DNA of 64,000 bases from an uncultured Candidatus Saccharibacteria bacterium (GCA_949101405.1 CARYFM010000003.1:1-64000); one strand, 5' to 3'. Positions 7,668 to 16,510 are shown, counted from the first letter of the stretch. Program-made: numbers and translations. The notes: generated from the sequence alone by a model not told the origin.

Positions 7668-10613
7668 TTAATGTTGAATGTTGATTTCCGCCTGGTTGAC
7701 ACCCGAATTGCCTTCTTTGCTCTCAGCTGGCTTTTCTTGGCCTTTATAGTGGTTGAGCTTGCTATGACCGCGGTTTTTATTAAATGGGCCTTTCTTGGCG
7801 GTTTTAGAGCCGAATTCGAGCTTTTTGCTCTTTTTGGCATCTTGATTCCCTGCTTGAGGTCGGATGATTTGGGGTTTTTCGGTGGTTTTAGGTTGTTCTG
7901 GGCTGTTCTGGACACTTTGCTGTACTAGTTGGCCTAAATCTTTGAGACTAAGGCGTTCCTTGCCCTCGGCGGCGTTAGGAGACATTTTAAGTTTGCGGAA
8001 GTCATTTTGGGGAGTGGGAACATATTGGAAGTTCGGTTTTTGTTCGGATTTGGGATAATGGTTGCCATAATTCCCTGTTGATTGTGCAGAGAAGCTATTA
8101 GGACGTACCGTGTAGCTGTTATTGACTTGGTTTTCTACTGCTGCGCTGCCAGCAGCGCGACCACTATCAGAGAGTTCTTTCTTATATTTTTCGGACTGTT
8201 CGATTGTGGCGCGGATTTCATTTTCGACGTCTTCACGACGACGGGCATAACCACGACGAGAAATTTCTACAATCTGGTCGAAATTATCTTGTGGTGTGGT
8301 AGGCAATGCTAAAGTAGTGGCAGAGAAGGCTGGGGCTTTTTCGCCATTGATAATCATAGAAATAACGAAGTGGCGATTATTCATTTGGATAAGGTCGGAC
8401 TGATCGAAAATAGGCTCAAATTGCTTAGCTAAGATTGGCGCATCGTCGGCGGAAACACGGAAAGAAATTGTAGTACCAACGTTGCCAAAGACCGCATCGC
8501 GTACTGAATCGGTCATTTGGGAAATATATTGGTTGGCAACAGTAAGGTTGAGACCGTATTTGCGAGCTTCAGAGAGAATAACGGCAAAGGAGTCGGTAGC
8601 GAAGTTCTGAAACTCGTCAACATAGAGATAAAAAGGTCGGCGATCAGCAACATCAGGAATGTCGCTGCGGCTCATGGCGGCAAGTTGAACTTTGGTTACA
8701 AGGAAAGCACCAAGGATAGCGGCATTATCTTCACCGATAAGACCTTTGGAGAGGTTGACTACCAAAATTTTACCTTCGTCCATAATTTTGCGTACATTGA
8801 AGCTGGACTTAGGTTGGCCAATGATATTACGGATGATAGGGTTAGCAGTGAAAGCTCCAACCTTGTTGAGCACGGGAGCGATGCTTTCGTTGACTTGTTT
8901 TTCGTTCCATTGACCGAATTCATGTTTCCAGAATTGAAGCACGGTCACATCTTTACAATAATCCAGAGTTTCTTTGCGAAAATCTTTGTCAGTCAGAATG
9001 CGTGAGATATCGAGCAGGGTAGTTTCTGGGCGATCGAGTAAGGCTAGTAGGGTGTAACGCAGAATATGTTCTAGGCGTGGTCCCCAAGAATCGCCAAACA
9101 TGCGTTTGAGTACGCCGATAACTTCAGAACAAACGTTTGGTTTTCGGGCTGGGTCGTCAAGCTCAAGGGGGTTGAAAGCAACTGGGTAGGCGGTATCAGC
9201 AGGGTTGAAATAGATAACGTCGTTGATACGGGATTCAGGTACGAAGCGCAGATTATTAATGGCGAAATCGCCGTGGGGGTCGATGATACAGTACCCTTGG
9301 TTGTAAAAAACATCGGATAGGGCAAAAAGTTCAAGTAATCCAGATTTACCAGCACCGGTCTGTCCGATAATATATACATGACGCGAACGGTCACGACGCA
9401 ACATGCCAAATTGATGGTTGATGCCACGGAAGTTAGTAAGACCGAAAGCAGATATATTCTCGTCGTGGGAGGGTTCTCCGGTGATGAGTGGGAGTTTAGC
9501 GGGAGGTTCTGCGGTTTTGGACGAAGCCCAAACAATGTTGGGAGTTTCTACTGAAGTGTGAGGAAGGTGATAAACTGAAGCGAGCTCGGAGACATTGAGG
9601 ATAAAACCGCGGTCTTGAAACTGTCGCAGCTTATAGGCGTCAAGTTCTTCAGCTTTAAAACTACCACCAGTAAGGCGGAAACCATTTAGGCTAGTGGAAT
9701 TATATTGTTTGAAAGTACCAACTAAGGCTTGCATATTAAGTTTGGCGTTGGTTTGATCGTTACCAAGGTAGGCTAGGCGGATTTTAATTTCGTAACCGAG
9801 TCTGGTAGCTTTTTCTTCGGCTTTAGCAATGCGGTTTTTGTCGCGTTCGGAAATTTCTGGAGCCTTATCACCATTAGTACCACCAGTAGGTGGGCGGAAA
9901 AATGCACCAAGGATTTCGATAATCCAAGTCCAGTCAATACCAGAGGCGCCTCCGCCAAAAAATTTACGTCCAGATTTGATTTTGCGAATCCATTTATCTG
10001 TAGTGGTCTTTCGCCAGTCGTCAGCAATAGGGCGAGTGAGAATTTGAATCCAAAGCTCTTCGGAATTATCAGGGTTGAGTTTAGCTAAAGTACCAGTAAT
10101 TCCGGCGAGCGGATCAACTTCAAAGTTATCAAAAGTCTTGATAGGTAGAGCTTCATTTTCAGTCAGAGTAAGCTCCGCTGAGTAAGTGACAGGATATTTA
10201 TTACGGTCATCAGAATAATCTTCAGACATTTTGTAGATTTGTACTGTAGGATATTGAGCATAAATTTGGCCTTCGACAAAATTTTGTAGAATTTTAGGTA
10301 CCCAGACATAAAAGCGGATCTGCCCGCCGGTAGAAACGATTTCAAAGCTAAGGTGTTCTTGGATGCCGCCAGAATTTTTGAGTTCGGCCTTATCGCGTAA
10401 AATGCCATGTAGACTAGCAAAAAGCTGTTCGGCTGCGAGTTCTTTCTTGTCATTGGCGCGAGGAATTTCCAGCATTAAGAGCACGGAATCGACATTGAGG
10501 ACTTTTAGACGATTGAGTTTTTTATAATTACGATAGCCCAAAAATCCCAAAATTGCGACGATAGGAACCCAAACGATTGGCATGATAATAAATTGAATGA
10601 TTTGCGCAAACAT
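7668..10613 (-). CDS. VirD4/TraG-like type IV coupling ATPase with DUF87-type motor
   Basis: A 981-residue membrane ATPase. Two hydrophobic stretches at the N-terminus (about residues 5-27) anchor it; residues 40-380 are an unrecognised cytoplasmic domain; the motor follows with Walker A GQTGAGKS at 417-424 and Walker B FYLYVDE at 661-667, then ANQYISQM. After residue 800 the chain is Gln/Asn/Lys-rich and probably disordered. Such ATPases couple substrates to type IV secretion or pilus systems; in CPR genomes stand-alone versions are common. It begins the operon with the Panacea and Fic genes (11-base gap), suggesting that the Fic protein or DNA may be its cargo. A TGGTAAAAT box 8 bases before ATG 10613 suggests a leaderless message. 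Confidence 0.82.
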   Translation of the reverse strand: MFAQIIQFIIMPIVWVPIVAILGFLGYRNYKKLNRLKVLNVDSVLLMLEIPRANDKKELAAEQLFASLHGILRDKAELKNSGGIQEHLSFEIVSTGGQIRFYVWVPKILQNFVEGQIYAQYPTVQIYKMSEDYSDDRNKYPVTYSAELTLTENEALPIKTFDNFEVDPLAGITGTLAKLNPDNSEELWIQILTRPIADDWRKTTTDKWIRKIKSGRKFFGGGASGIDWTWIIEILGAFFRPPTGGTNGDKAPEISERDKNRIAKAEEKATRLGYEIKIRLAYLGNDQTNAKLNMQALVGTFKQYNSTSLNGFRLTGGSFKAEELDAYKLRQFQDRGFILNVSELASVYHLPHTSVETPNIVWASSKTAEPPAKLPLITGEPSHDENISAFGLTNFRGINHQFGMLRRDRSRHVYIIGQTGAGKSGLLELFALSDVFYNQGYCIIDPHGDFAINNLRFVPESRINDVIYFNPADTAYPVAFNPLELDDPARKPNVCSEVIGVLKRMFGDSWGPRLEHILRYTLLALLDRPETTLLDISRILTDKDFRKETLDYCKDVTVLQFWKHEFGQWNEKQVNESIAPVLNKVGAFTANPIIRNIIGQPKSSFNVRKIMDEGKILVVNLSKGLIGEDNAAILGAFLVTKVQLAAMSRSDIPDVADRRPFYLYVDEFQNFATDSFAVILSEARKYGLNLTVANQYISQMTDSVRDAVFGNVGTTISFRVSADDAPILAKQFEPIFDQSDLIQMNNRHFVISMIINGEKAPAFSATTLALPTTPQDNFDQIVEISRRGYARRREDVENEIRATIEQSEKYKKELSDSGRAAGSAAVENQVNNSYTVRPNSFSAQSTGNYGNHYPKSEQKPNFQYVPTPQNDFRKLKMSPNAAEGKERLSLKDLGQLVQQSVQNSPEQPKTTEKPQIIRPQAGNQDAKKSKKLEFGSKTAKKGPFNKNRGHSKLNHYKGQEKPAESKEGNSGVNQAEINIQH

Positions 10614-10785
10614 ACAGTTCTATTTTACCATAAAAATAACGTAACAAAAAGCGCTTACTGATTTTACTAACGGAGTTAGGTGAGCCTCTCCTCGTTGTTA
10701 CGCTATGCGTGCCAAAAATTGGATCCGGCTTAGATGATAAAAACTCCTTAGTGAAATTAGCAAGCGATAATCGTAGATGTAGATT

Positions 10786-11823
10786 TTATTCTTCTGGGGC
10801 TAGAGTGTAAGAGTCTTTGTCGACTTTGGAGAAAAGTTGTTTGTTTTGCAAATTGAGCAAGACTGTAGTTTCTTTAACTTTACGAGCACGCAGAACGCGC
10901 TTGACGATTTCTTCACGGGTGAGTGGTTCGCCAGCCTCTTTAAGGATATTTTTGATGATATCAGCGACAGTTCCCTTGGCATAACCCCATGAACTTAATG
11001 CATAAATGCCACGACCAATAAGAATGAAGCGAGAATCTTTAATTAGTTCATTGTGGATTGCCTGAATCGTAACATTCTTACGGCGGAATTCGGACTTAGA
11101 AATAGCGTCGGCGATGTCAGAAAAGTGCATTGGCTCTTTTTTAGTTTCTAGCACTACGAAGATTTTGTCACGAATATTGCGTGGGTTGACGGTTGGCCAT
11201 TTAGCAAGTCCCCAGAGGCCATTCAAGGAAGCCAAAAGTTTAGAAACTGAGGCCACGGCACGAATATGATCAGGATGTTCATAATCTAGTGCTTCATCGA
11301 GCTGGTCGATAGTCATTGGCTCTTTGTGCTTTTTAATAACATCAACAACTTGATCAACGCGATTATGAACAGTCTTGGCGTCGCCGTATTCAGCAATACC
11401 AATAGCGGCATAGTATAAGTCGTTTTCATCAAGAGCAGTAAGGTTATTAGAAATTGCACTAATAAAGGTGAGTTTAGCACGTTCGGCGGCAGTAGCCTTA
11501 CGTCCATAAATCCGTTCAGCCAGGTCAGAAGTACGAGCGACGCGTCCAAGTTCGGTAAGGTTACGAATAATGAGCTTTTCGGCAGCAGCGAGATCCTGAA
11601 TCTGACCTTCTTCAGCACCAATTCGGAGACGTACTAAAATGGCTTTTTCGAGTTGACGTACACGCTCACGTGTAATATTTAATAGTTCACCAATTTGCTC
11701 AAGTGTTTCTTTTTGCCCTGACAAGCCAAAACGGCGTGAGATGATTTCGCGTTCGCGATCTTGCTCAATAATGTCTAGACTACCCTTAATGGCGTTTTCG
11801 ATAGTACTGGTGTGCTGATCCAT
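10786..11823 (-). CDS. Sigma-70 region 4 / HARE-HTH fusion protein
   Basis: A 345-residue soluble protein. Residues about 15-65 match region 4 of sigma-70 factors (REREIISRRFGL, then TLEQIGELLNITRERVRQLE), the helix-turn-helix that reads the -35 box. The remainder holds two or three HARE-HTH-like winged helices (segments around EPMTIDQLDEALD, EPMHFSDIADAIS and EPLTREEIVKRVL), the fold found in the RNA polymerase delta subunit. Sigma regions 1-3 are absent, so it cannot be an ordinary sigma factor; a delta-like or regulatory subunit is more likely. ATG 11823 has GAAGGGAA upstream and is preferred over GTG 11847. Two promoters precede it. Confidence 0.75.
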   Translation of the reverse strand: MDQHTSTIENAIKGSLDIIEQDREREIISRRFGLSGQKETLEQIGELLNITRERVRQLEKAILVRLRIGAEEGQIQDLAAAEKLIIRNLTELGRVARTSDLAERIYGRKATAAERAKLTFISAISNNLTALDENDLYYAAIGIAEYGDAKTVHNRVDQVVDVIKKHKEPMTIDQLDEALDYEHPDHIRAVASVSKLLASLNGLWGLAKWPTVNPRNIRDKIFVVLETKKEPMHFSDIADAISKSEFRRKNVTIQAIHNELIKDSRFILIGRGIYALSSWGYAKGTVADIIKNILKEAGEPLTREEIVKRVLRARKVKETTVLLNLQNKQLFSKVDKDSYTLAPEE

Positions 11824-11883
11824 CCGATTCCCTTCGTTCCCCTTCACCCTATGTAATAGTTAATATTTAATTCATTTAGTTTT

Positions 11884-11912
11884 ATGATAGCATATTTTCG
11901 TATTGGCGTCAA
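11884..11912 (-). promoter_or_regulatory. Promoter P2 of the sigma-4/HARE-HTH gene
   Basis: On the minus strand TTGACG and TATCAT are 17 bases apart, the latter with an extended TGC. Confidence 0.6.
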
Positions 11913-11947
11913 CGGGTATTTTACCTTTTTGCTGACTTTCTAGTGCT

Positions 11948-11956
11948 ATTATATCA
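11948..11956 (-). promoter_or_regulatory. Upstream promoter P1 of the sigma-4/HARE-HTH gene
   Basis: TGATATAAT on the minus strand in the gap after topA, about 120 bases before the start codon; gives a longer leader than P2. Confidence 0.5.
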
Positions 11957-11996
11957 CTTTTTTGCCTAAATGATAGAAAAATTATGCCAAATATGC

Positions 11997-14390
11997 CTAT
12001 TTAGCGGTTTTTGAGGCTTTTCTAGGGGTTTTAGTACTAACCTTGGTAGTACGGCTGGTTGATTTTTTTGATGCCTTTTTGGCGGTGATAGAAGCCTTTT
12101 TGGCGCTTTTAGTGTTAGTCTTGGTGTTTTTGCGGGCAAATTTGCCACGACCGGCTGGTTTGGAATCTAGCATTTGCTTGGCTTCCTCAAACGTGATTTT
12201 TTTAGGGTCTTGCTCTTTGGGAATCTTGACATTATTGAACCGTCCTGGACCCTTGATGTATGGGCCATAGGCGCCATTAATAATCATAATTTCGCCCCAA
12301 TCGGCAATAATGGAGTCAATTTTTTCTTGATAGAGTCTGGAAGCGGTTTCAAAATCGATAGTATAGGGGTCATGATCTTTAAGCTGGATATTATATTTGC
12401 CAGCTTTGAGATAGGGACCAAATGGTCCGCTGGAAGCAACAATGGTGGCGCCATCTTTAGTTGTGCCTAGCTCGCGGGGTAAAGCGGGCAAATCGAGTTG
12501 TTTGAGGGCGGCTTCTAGGGTGACAGTCTTTTCGGTCATTCCTTGTGGTAATGGGGCAAATCGAGGTTTTTCACCAGTCGTTTTTTCGTTATCTCCAAGT
12601 TGGATAAAGCCTCCGTTACGTCCAATTTTGGCATAGATGGGTTGTCCGGTTTTGGGGTGCTTACCTAATTCCCTGGCATTATTGTAACGGGCAGCATCAT
12701 CGGACTTCTGAACTTCTTTTTGGAAGGGGCCATAAAAATCTCGTAACATTTGGACGCGCTCAAGCTGGTGGTCGGCAATTTTATCTAAATCCTCTTCAAT
12801 ATTAGCAGTAAACTGATAATCGACAATATTGTTAAAATTGTCAGTGAGAAAACCCGCTAGTAGTTCGCCGATAGGAGTAGGCAGAAGTTTGCCTTTGGTG
12901 GAGCCAGTTTTTTCGGTGACGATTTCACGTTCAACTTTGCCTTTTTCTAGCGTAAGTTGGATAACTTCACGTGGCTCGCCTTCGGATTCGCCTTTAATCA
13001 CGTATCCTCGGGATTGGATGGCTTGCATGATGGAAGCGTAAGTAGATGGGCGACCAATGCCAAGCTCCTCGAGTTTTTTCACTAATGAACCTTCGGTATA
13101 GCGGGCAGGTGGTTTGGCGAAACTTTGGCGAGCAGTGATTTTGCTGGCTTTAAGATAATCATCTACGTTTAGCGCTGGCAGTTCGTCTTCTTTAGTGCGA
13201 CCAGTGACTTTTAGGAACCCGTCAAAGACAATAACTTCACCCTTGGCTTCAAAGAGGTGTGTTTTCTCAGTGTTATTGACAATTTTGACAGTAGTTTTTT
13301 CGGTTTTGGCTTCGGACATTTGAGTGGCCAGAGTACGATTACGGATAAGGCGATAGAGCTTTTTCTCGTATTCATTTTTACCGGCGACTTCTTGGTCAAT
13401 ATGGGTGGGGCGGATAGCTTCATGGGCTTCCTGAGCGCTGGCAGATTTAGTTTTGAAATTGCGCACCTGAAGGTATTCTTTGCCAAATTTCTCTTCTACA
13501 TAGTTTGCGGTCATGGCAAGAGCTTGTTTAGAAAGATTAAGGCTGTCGGTGCGGTGATAAGTAATAAATCCGGCTTGGTAGAGTGCTTGAGCGGCGGTCA
13601 TAGTGGTACGCGTGGAGAATCCAAGGCGTGAGTTAGCTTCGATTTGCATGGAAGCGGTAGTGAAAGGTGGCGCTGGGCGGCGAACACCAGGAGTGGTAAT
13701 AATATCGGTCACTTGAAATTTGGCGTCTGCGATTTTTTCTAGATAATTTTGAGCGGTTTTTTCGGTATCAAAAGTATGTTCAAGCGTGGCTGAAAGCGCA
13801 GATTTATCCTGTGTGAGGAATTCGCCAGTAACTTTAAACTTGGCATTAGTGGTAAACTTTTCGATTTCCTGTTCTTTTTCTACTACGAGACGGAGAGCGG
13901 GACTTTGAACTCGTCCAGCAGAAATGGCGCCAGGGACTTTGCGTCGTACCACACCGGAGAGATCATAACCTACAAGCATATCTAGAGTTTGGCGGGCTTG
14001 CTGTGAGTGCACCATATCCATATCGATTTTTCTGGGGTGTTGAATAGCGTTTTCGAGAGCAGGTTTGGTGATTTCATGAAAAGTGATACGGTTGGTGTTT
14101 TTGGGGAGTTTGAGAACTTCCATAAGATGCCAAGAGATTGCTTCGCCTTCGCGGTCTTCATCAGTTGCGAGCCAGATAGTGTCAGCGCTTGCAGCGGCTT
14201 TTTTGAGGTCGTTGATAATTTTAGTGTGATCGGGATCAATTTCATAAGTGACATCGAAAGTATCTTTATCGACTTTGGTATCCTTGCGGATGTGCCCTAC
14301 TGATGCCAGGACATGAAAATCTTTACCGAGGTATTTCTCGATAGTATGGGCCTTGGCTGGAGACTCGACGATGACTAGATTTTTTGGCAT
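11997..14390 (-). CDS. topA: DNA topoisomerase I with a lysine-rich tail
   Basis: Type IA topoisomerase that relaxes negative supercoils. The TOPRIM part begins with VESPAKAHTIEKYLG and carries the acidic triad in TDEDREGEA (residues 76-84); the active-site Tyr is residue 278 in FITYHRTDS. The 797-residue chain has the full IA core and, after residue 580, TopA-C-like repeats (NGGFIQLG, GPFGPYLKAGKY, GAYGPYIKGPG) in place of Cys4 zinc fingers. The last about 45 residues are almost only Lys, Ala, Ser and Thr, like histone H1. A TGCTATGAT box 7 bases before ATG 14390 suggests a leaderless message. Confidence 0.95.
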   Translation of the reverse strand: MPKNLVIVESPAKAHTIEKYLGKDFHVLASVGHIRKDTKVDKDTFDVTYEIDPDHTKIINDLKKAAASADTIWLATDEDREGEAISWHLMEVLKLPKNTNRITFHEITKPALENAIQHPRKIDMDMVHSQQARQTLDMLVGYDLSGVVRRKVPGAISAGRVQSPALRLVVEKEQEIEKFTTNAKFKVTGEFLTQDKSALSATLEHTFDTEKTAQNYLEKIADAKFQVTDIITTPGVRRPAPPFTTASMQIEANSRLGFSTRTTMTAAQALYQAGFITYHRTDSLNLSKQALAMTANYVEEKFGKEYLQVRNFKTKSASAQEAHEAIRPTHIDQEVAGKNEYEKKLYRLIRNRTLATQMSEAKTEKTTVKIVNNTEKTHLFEAKGEVIVFDGFLKVTGRTKEDELPALNVDDYLKASKITARQSFAKPPARYTEGSLVKKLEELGIGRPSTYASIMQAIQSRGYVIKGESEGEPREVIQLTLEKGKVEREIVTEKTGSTKGKLLPTPIGELLAGFLTDNFNNIVDYQFTANIEEDLDKIADHQLERVQMLRDFYGPFQKEVQKSDDAARYNNARELGKHPKTGQPIYAKIGRNGGFIQLGDNEKTTGEKPRFAPLPQGMTEKTVTLEAALKQLDLPALPRELGTTKDGATIVASSGPFGPYLKAGKYNIQLKDHDPYTIDFETASRLYQEKIDSIIADWGEIMIINGAYGPYIKGPGRFNNVKIPKEQDPKKITFEEAKQMLDSKPAGRGKFARKNTKTNTKSAKKASITAKKASKKSTSRTTKVSTKTPRKASKTAK

Positions 14391-14628
14391 ATATTATATA
14401 TCATAGCATACCCGTCAAGAGTTGGAAGGGGGATTTTGGACTTTTATAACGGATGTGCTTGCTAATTTTTTTCGATTTGTTCTATGCTGGTAGTAGAGCA
14501 ATGGGCAGCTTGGCATTTTGAGAAAGTAGGGTGTGGAGTTGAATGAGGCGGAAAGGAGAACATGCTGCGAAGTATGATTCGATTTTTGTGGCAACGGCTG
14601 TGTAATCGTTCACGGACTAAAGTGCAAC

Positions 14629-14671
14629 AAAAAATTACTGTTGTGGTGATAAATATCATCCAACAACAGTA
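14629..14671 (-). terminator. Strong hairpin terminator on the minus strand
   Basis: TACTGTTGT...ACAACAGTA with an inner TGAT/ATCA stem (14636-14671), followed on the minus strand by ATTTTTTG. It is about 15 bases downstream of a promoter start point, so it would end a very short RNA or attenuate a longer one. Confidence 0.7.
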
Positions 14672-14689
14672 AAAACAAAACCTAATTTG

Positions 14690-14718
14690 ATTGTACCTTG
14701 CCAAAACGGTTATGTCAA
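14690..14718 (-). promoter_or_regulatory. Consensus sigma-70 promoter pointing toward topA
   Basis: Minus-strand TTGACA and TACAAT separated by exactly 17 bases. The predicted start is near 14683, with the terminator hairpin directly after it. Confidence 0.65.
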
Positions 14719-14780
14719 GAGATTTTGCCCATTGCTCGCAACTGTATTTTTAAAAATCATGACTTTGTGAGGCTAGCACC

Positions 14781-15126
14781 AAAAAGCCCCAGACAAGTAG
14801 GTAAGGGTGGGCATCACCTACGGGCATCAGGTTTCCCTGACGGTCTGGGGCTATTTGGCCCTATAACGCATCGCTTTTCGACTCCGGAAGGGTTTCCCGG
14901 AAGCGCGACCCACCTCACACAAACACGGGGCCCGCCGGTTATAGGGATTGCTATGCCTTCGAACTTGCCCTAAAAGTGGAGGTAATACTTACAGCCGGTA
15001 ACCTTAGAAGAAATTATCGGCCCTAGGGATTTCAAAAGCACGCAATTTCGGTCAGCCTTGAGCAAGCTCTTAGCTAACGGAAATTATGATTTATTTAGGT
15101 ACAGTTGGAGTTAATAACCCTAACTG
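14781..15126 (-). ncRNA. Structured RNA of about 345 nt, family not settled
   Basis: On the minus strand an extended -10 (15133-15141) starts a region with no open frame but dense complementarity: GTTAGC/GCTGAC closing a GAGC/GCTC hairpin near the 5' end, CCCTATAAC/GTTATAGGG joining positions about 14860 and 14937, GTAGGT/ACCTAC, CAGG/CCTG, and a 10-bp stem AGCCCCAGAC/GTCTGGGGCT ending in TTTTT. Length and expression signals suit a housekeeping RNA (tmRNA or RNase P RNA), and smpB is present in the window. I could not find tmRNA ends (TTCGA T-arm, CCA) or the RNase P signature GAGGAAAGTCC, so no family name is given. Confidence 0.5.
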
Positions 15127-15132
15127 ATAAGC

Positions 15133-15141
15133 ATTATAGCA
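15133..15141 (-). promoter_or_regulatory. Extended -10 promoter of the structured RNA
   Basis: TGCTATAAT on the minus strand, divergent from dprA whose ATG is only 14 bases away. Confidence 0.55.
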
Positions 15142-15154
15142 CACGAGGAAATAA

Positions 15155-16171
15155 ATGTCAATACTTTTTTCACAAAATCTTTTAAAAAACAACGAAATAC
15201 TACCCCAAGAAGCAGAATTTACAGAGGTGTTAAACTCTATTGCGGTTAAGCCAAAAATATTGTATCTGTATGGTTATTTGCCAGAAAATCGGTTAAAATT
15301 GGGTTGCAAAAAATTAAAAATAAGGCCTAAAAGTATTGCGATTGTGGGGTCACGAAAGCCAACTAAATATGGTGAAAATATTGCATATAGATTAGCGTAT
15401 GAAGCGGCGCGGCGCGGGGCGGTGGTGGTGTCGGGGTTGGCATATGGCATTGATTCTGTAGCGCACCGCGCCGCGCTGGATGCGGGCGGGGTGACTGTGG
15501 CGGTACTCGGTACACCAATAGACCAAATTTATCCCCGCCCGCATCGGCCCCTGGCGGCAGAGATTGTAGAAAAAGGTGGCTGCGTATTGAGCGAACTGCC
15601 GCCAGGGGCCAGCTTTTATCCTAAAACTAGTTTTTTGAAACGTAATCGAATTATTTCGGGTTTGGCTGATGTGGTTGTAATTCCGGAGGCGGCAGAGCGG
15701 AGTGGCTCATTAAACACTGCGGCGCACGCTTTGGAACAGGGTCGGGAAGTGTTTGCTGTGCCAGGTGACATTACCAGGCCACTTTCACGGGGATGTAATC
15801 GCTTGATTCGTCAGGGCGCTACGCCAATGTTAGAAATAGATGATGTGTTAGAAGTGTTATTTCCGACACCGCGGCGTAAAATCACTCAAACGACATTACC
15901 GATAGGAGATTCGCCAGTTGAGACTAAAATTTTGCAACTTTTGGCTAGTGGTGTACAGGATGGTGAACAAATTATGCAGGGGATTAAAATTGAGTTGGCA
16001 AAAAGTTCAGCGGATAAATCAGCTGGAGAAACAGCAGTATCGGTTGATAATGGTATTAAACAACAAGAGGTTAATTCCCTGACCGTGGCGGAATTTAATC
16101 AAGCAATTACTTTGCTCGAAATTAAAAATCGCGTAGTAGCATTGGGCGCAAATCAGTGGATGCTGAGATAA
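15155..16171 (+). CDS. dprA: DNA-processing protein DprA
   Basis: DprA (Smf) binds incoming single-stranded DNA during natural transformation and loads RecA. The Rossmann-like core is clear: IVGSRKPTKYG near residue 65, VVSGLAYGIDSVAHRAAL near 95, and RNRIISGLADVVVIPEA with SGSLNTAAHALEQGREVFAVPG near 170-205. A C-terminal winged helix seems to follow a variable linker after residue 240. Length 338 is normal. GAGG lies 7 bases before ATG 15155. Presence fits the natural competence seen in several Saccharibacteria. Confidence 0.93.
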   Translation: MSILFSQNLLKNNEILPQEAEFTEVLNSIAVKPKILYLYGYLPENRLKLGCKKLKIRPKSIAIVGSRKPTKYGENIAYRLAYEAARRGAVVVSGLAYGIDSVAHRAALDAGGVTVAVLGTPIDQIYPRPHRPLAAEIVEKGGCVLSELPPGASFYPKTSFLKRNRIISGLADVVVIPEAAERSGSLNTAAHALEQGREVFAVPGDITRPLSRGCNRLIRQGATPMLEIDDVLEVLFPTPRRKITQTTLPIGDSPVETKILQLLASGVQDGEQIMQGIKIELAKSSADKSAGETAVSVDNGIKQQEVNSLTVAEFNQAITLLEIKNRVVALGANQWMLR

Positions 16172-16205
16172 AAAAGCGCCCTGTCCACAAGGTGGTTAGA
16201 GCGCT
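16169..16205 (-). terminator. Terminator of the two small minus-strand genes
   Basis: AGCGC...GCGCT with an inner CCAC/GTGG stem, followed on the minus strand by TTTTTTATC. It overlaps the end of dprA, which converges on it. Confidence 0.6.
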
Positions 16206-16220
16206 AGATGTTTGATCACT

Positions 16221-16400
16221 TTAGGTGCGATCGGGTGAAACTTTGCTGGATTCCGTGATGTTGACATATATGGCGTTAACCAATCCGGGGCTTAATAAGT
16301 GACAGAGCAGATCCGGGTGTTGACTGTTCAAGGCACGGTCAACTAAATCGGCGTTTCTGAGATATTGATTCTCGGTCGAAGTACTGTTTTCTTTTACCAT
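16221..16400 (-). CDS. Small protein of unknown function (59 residues)
   Basis: A short hydrophilic N-terminus followed by NADLVDRALNSQ and a more hydrophobic C-terminal half (LLCHLLSPGLVNAIYVNI). No family recognised. The start at 16400 is set by a textbook AAAGGAGG 6 bases upstream; a longer frame to 16460 would run into a strong hairpin and is rejected. It lies downstream of another small unknown gene with two hairpins between them, and a terminator follows it. Confidence 0.55.
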   Translation of the reverse strand: MVKENSTSTENQYLRNADLVDRALNSQHPDLLCHLLSPGLVNAIYVNITESSKVSPDRT

Positions 16401-16449
16401 ATTATCCTCCTTTAGGCTGCGGATTGAACGAGACGAATTTTTCCTGAAT

Positions 16450-16502
16450 CGCAGGTACAATCATAACGGAATTGTACCTGCGAGCAAAAATCTTTTGCTC
16501 GC
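16450..16502. repeat. Two overlapping strong hairpins between small genes
   Basis: CGCAGGTACAAT / ATTGTACCTGCG (12 bp, 16450-16461 and 16471-16482) and GCGAGCAAAA / TTTTGCTCGC (10 bp, 16480-16489 and 16493-16502). They share bases 16480-16482, so full forms exclude each other. Confidence 0.7.
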
Positions 16503-16510
16503 TCGTCTGA

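Larger units (their letters stand above)
14391..14780. other. Non-coding stretch between topA and the RNA gene
   Basis: Holds a minus-strand promoter (14690-14718) and terminator (14629-14671) described separately. On the plus strand a 36-codon frame (14562-14672, ATG preceded by AAAGGAG) is the only coding hint; its last third is the terminator hairpin, its composition is unremarkable and no clear promoter precedes it, so I do not call it. Confidence 0.4.

Noticed and set aside
9071..9535. Long frame inside the VirD4-like gene in another phase
   Set aside because: A shadow of the coding bias of a gene with intact Walker motifs.
14562..14672. 36-codon plus-strand frame with AAAGGAG upstream
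   Set aside because: Its last part is the minus-strand terminator hairpin, the promoter is weak and the product is not recognisable.
15060..15120. tmRNA tag-like frame (plus strand, reading LANGNYDLF with a double stop)
   Set aside because: It ends without the ALAA-type tail, tRNA-like ends are missing and the promoter points the other way.
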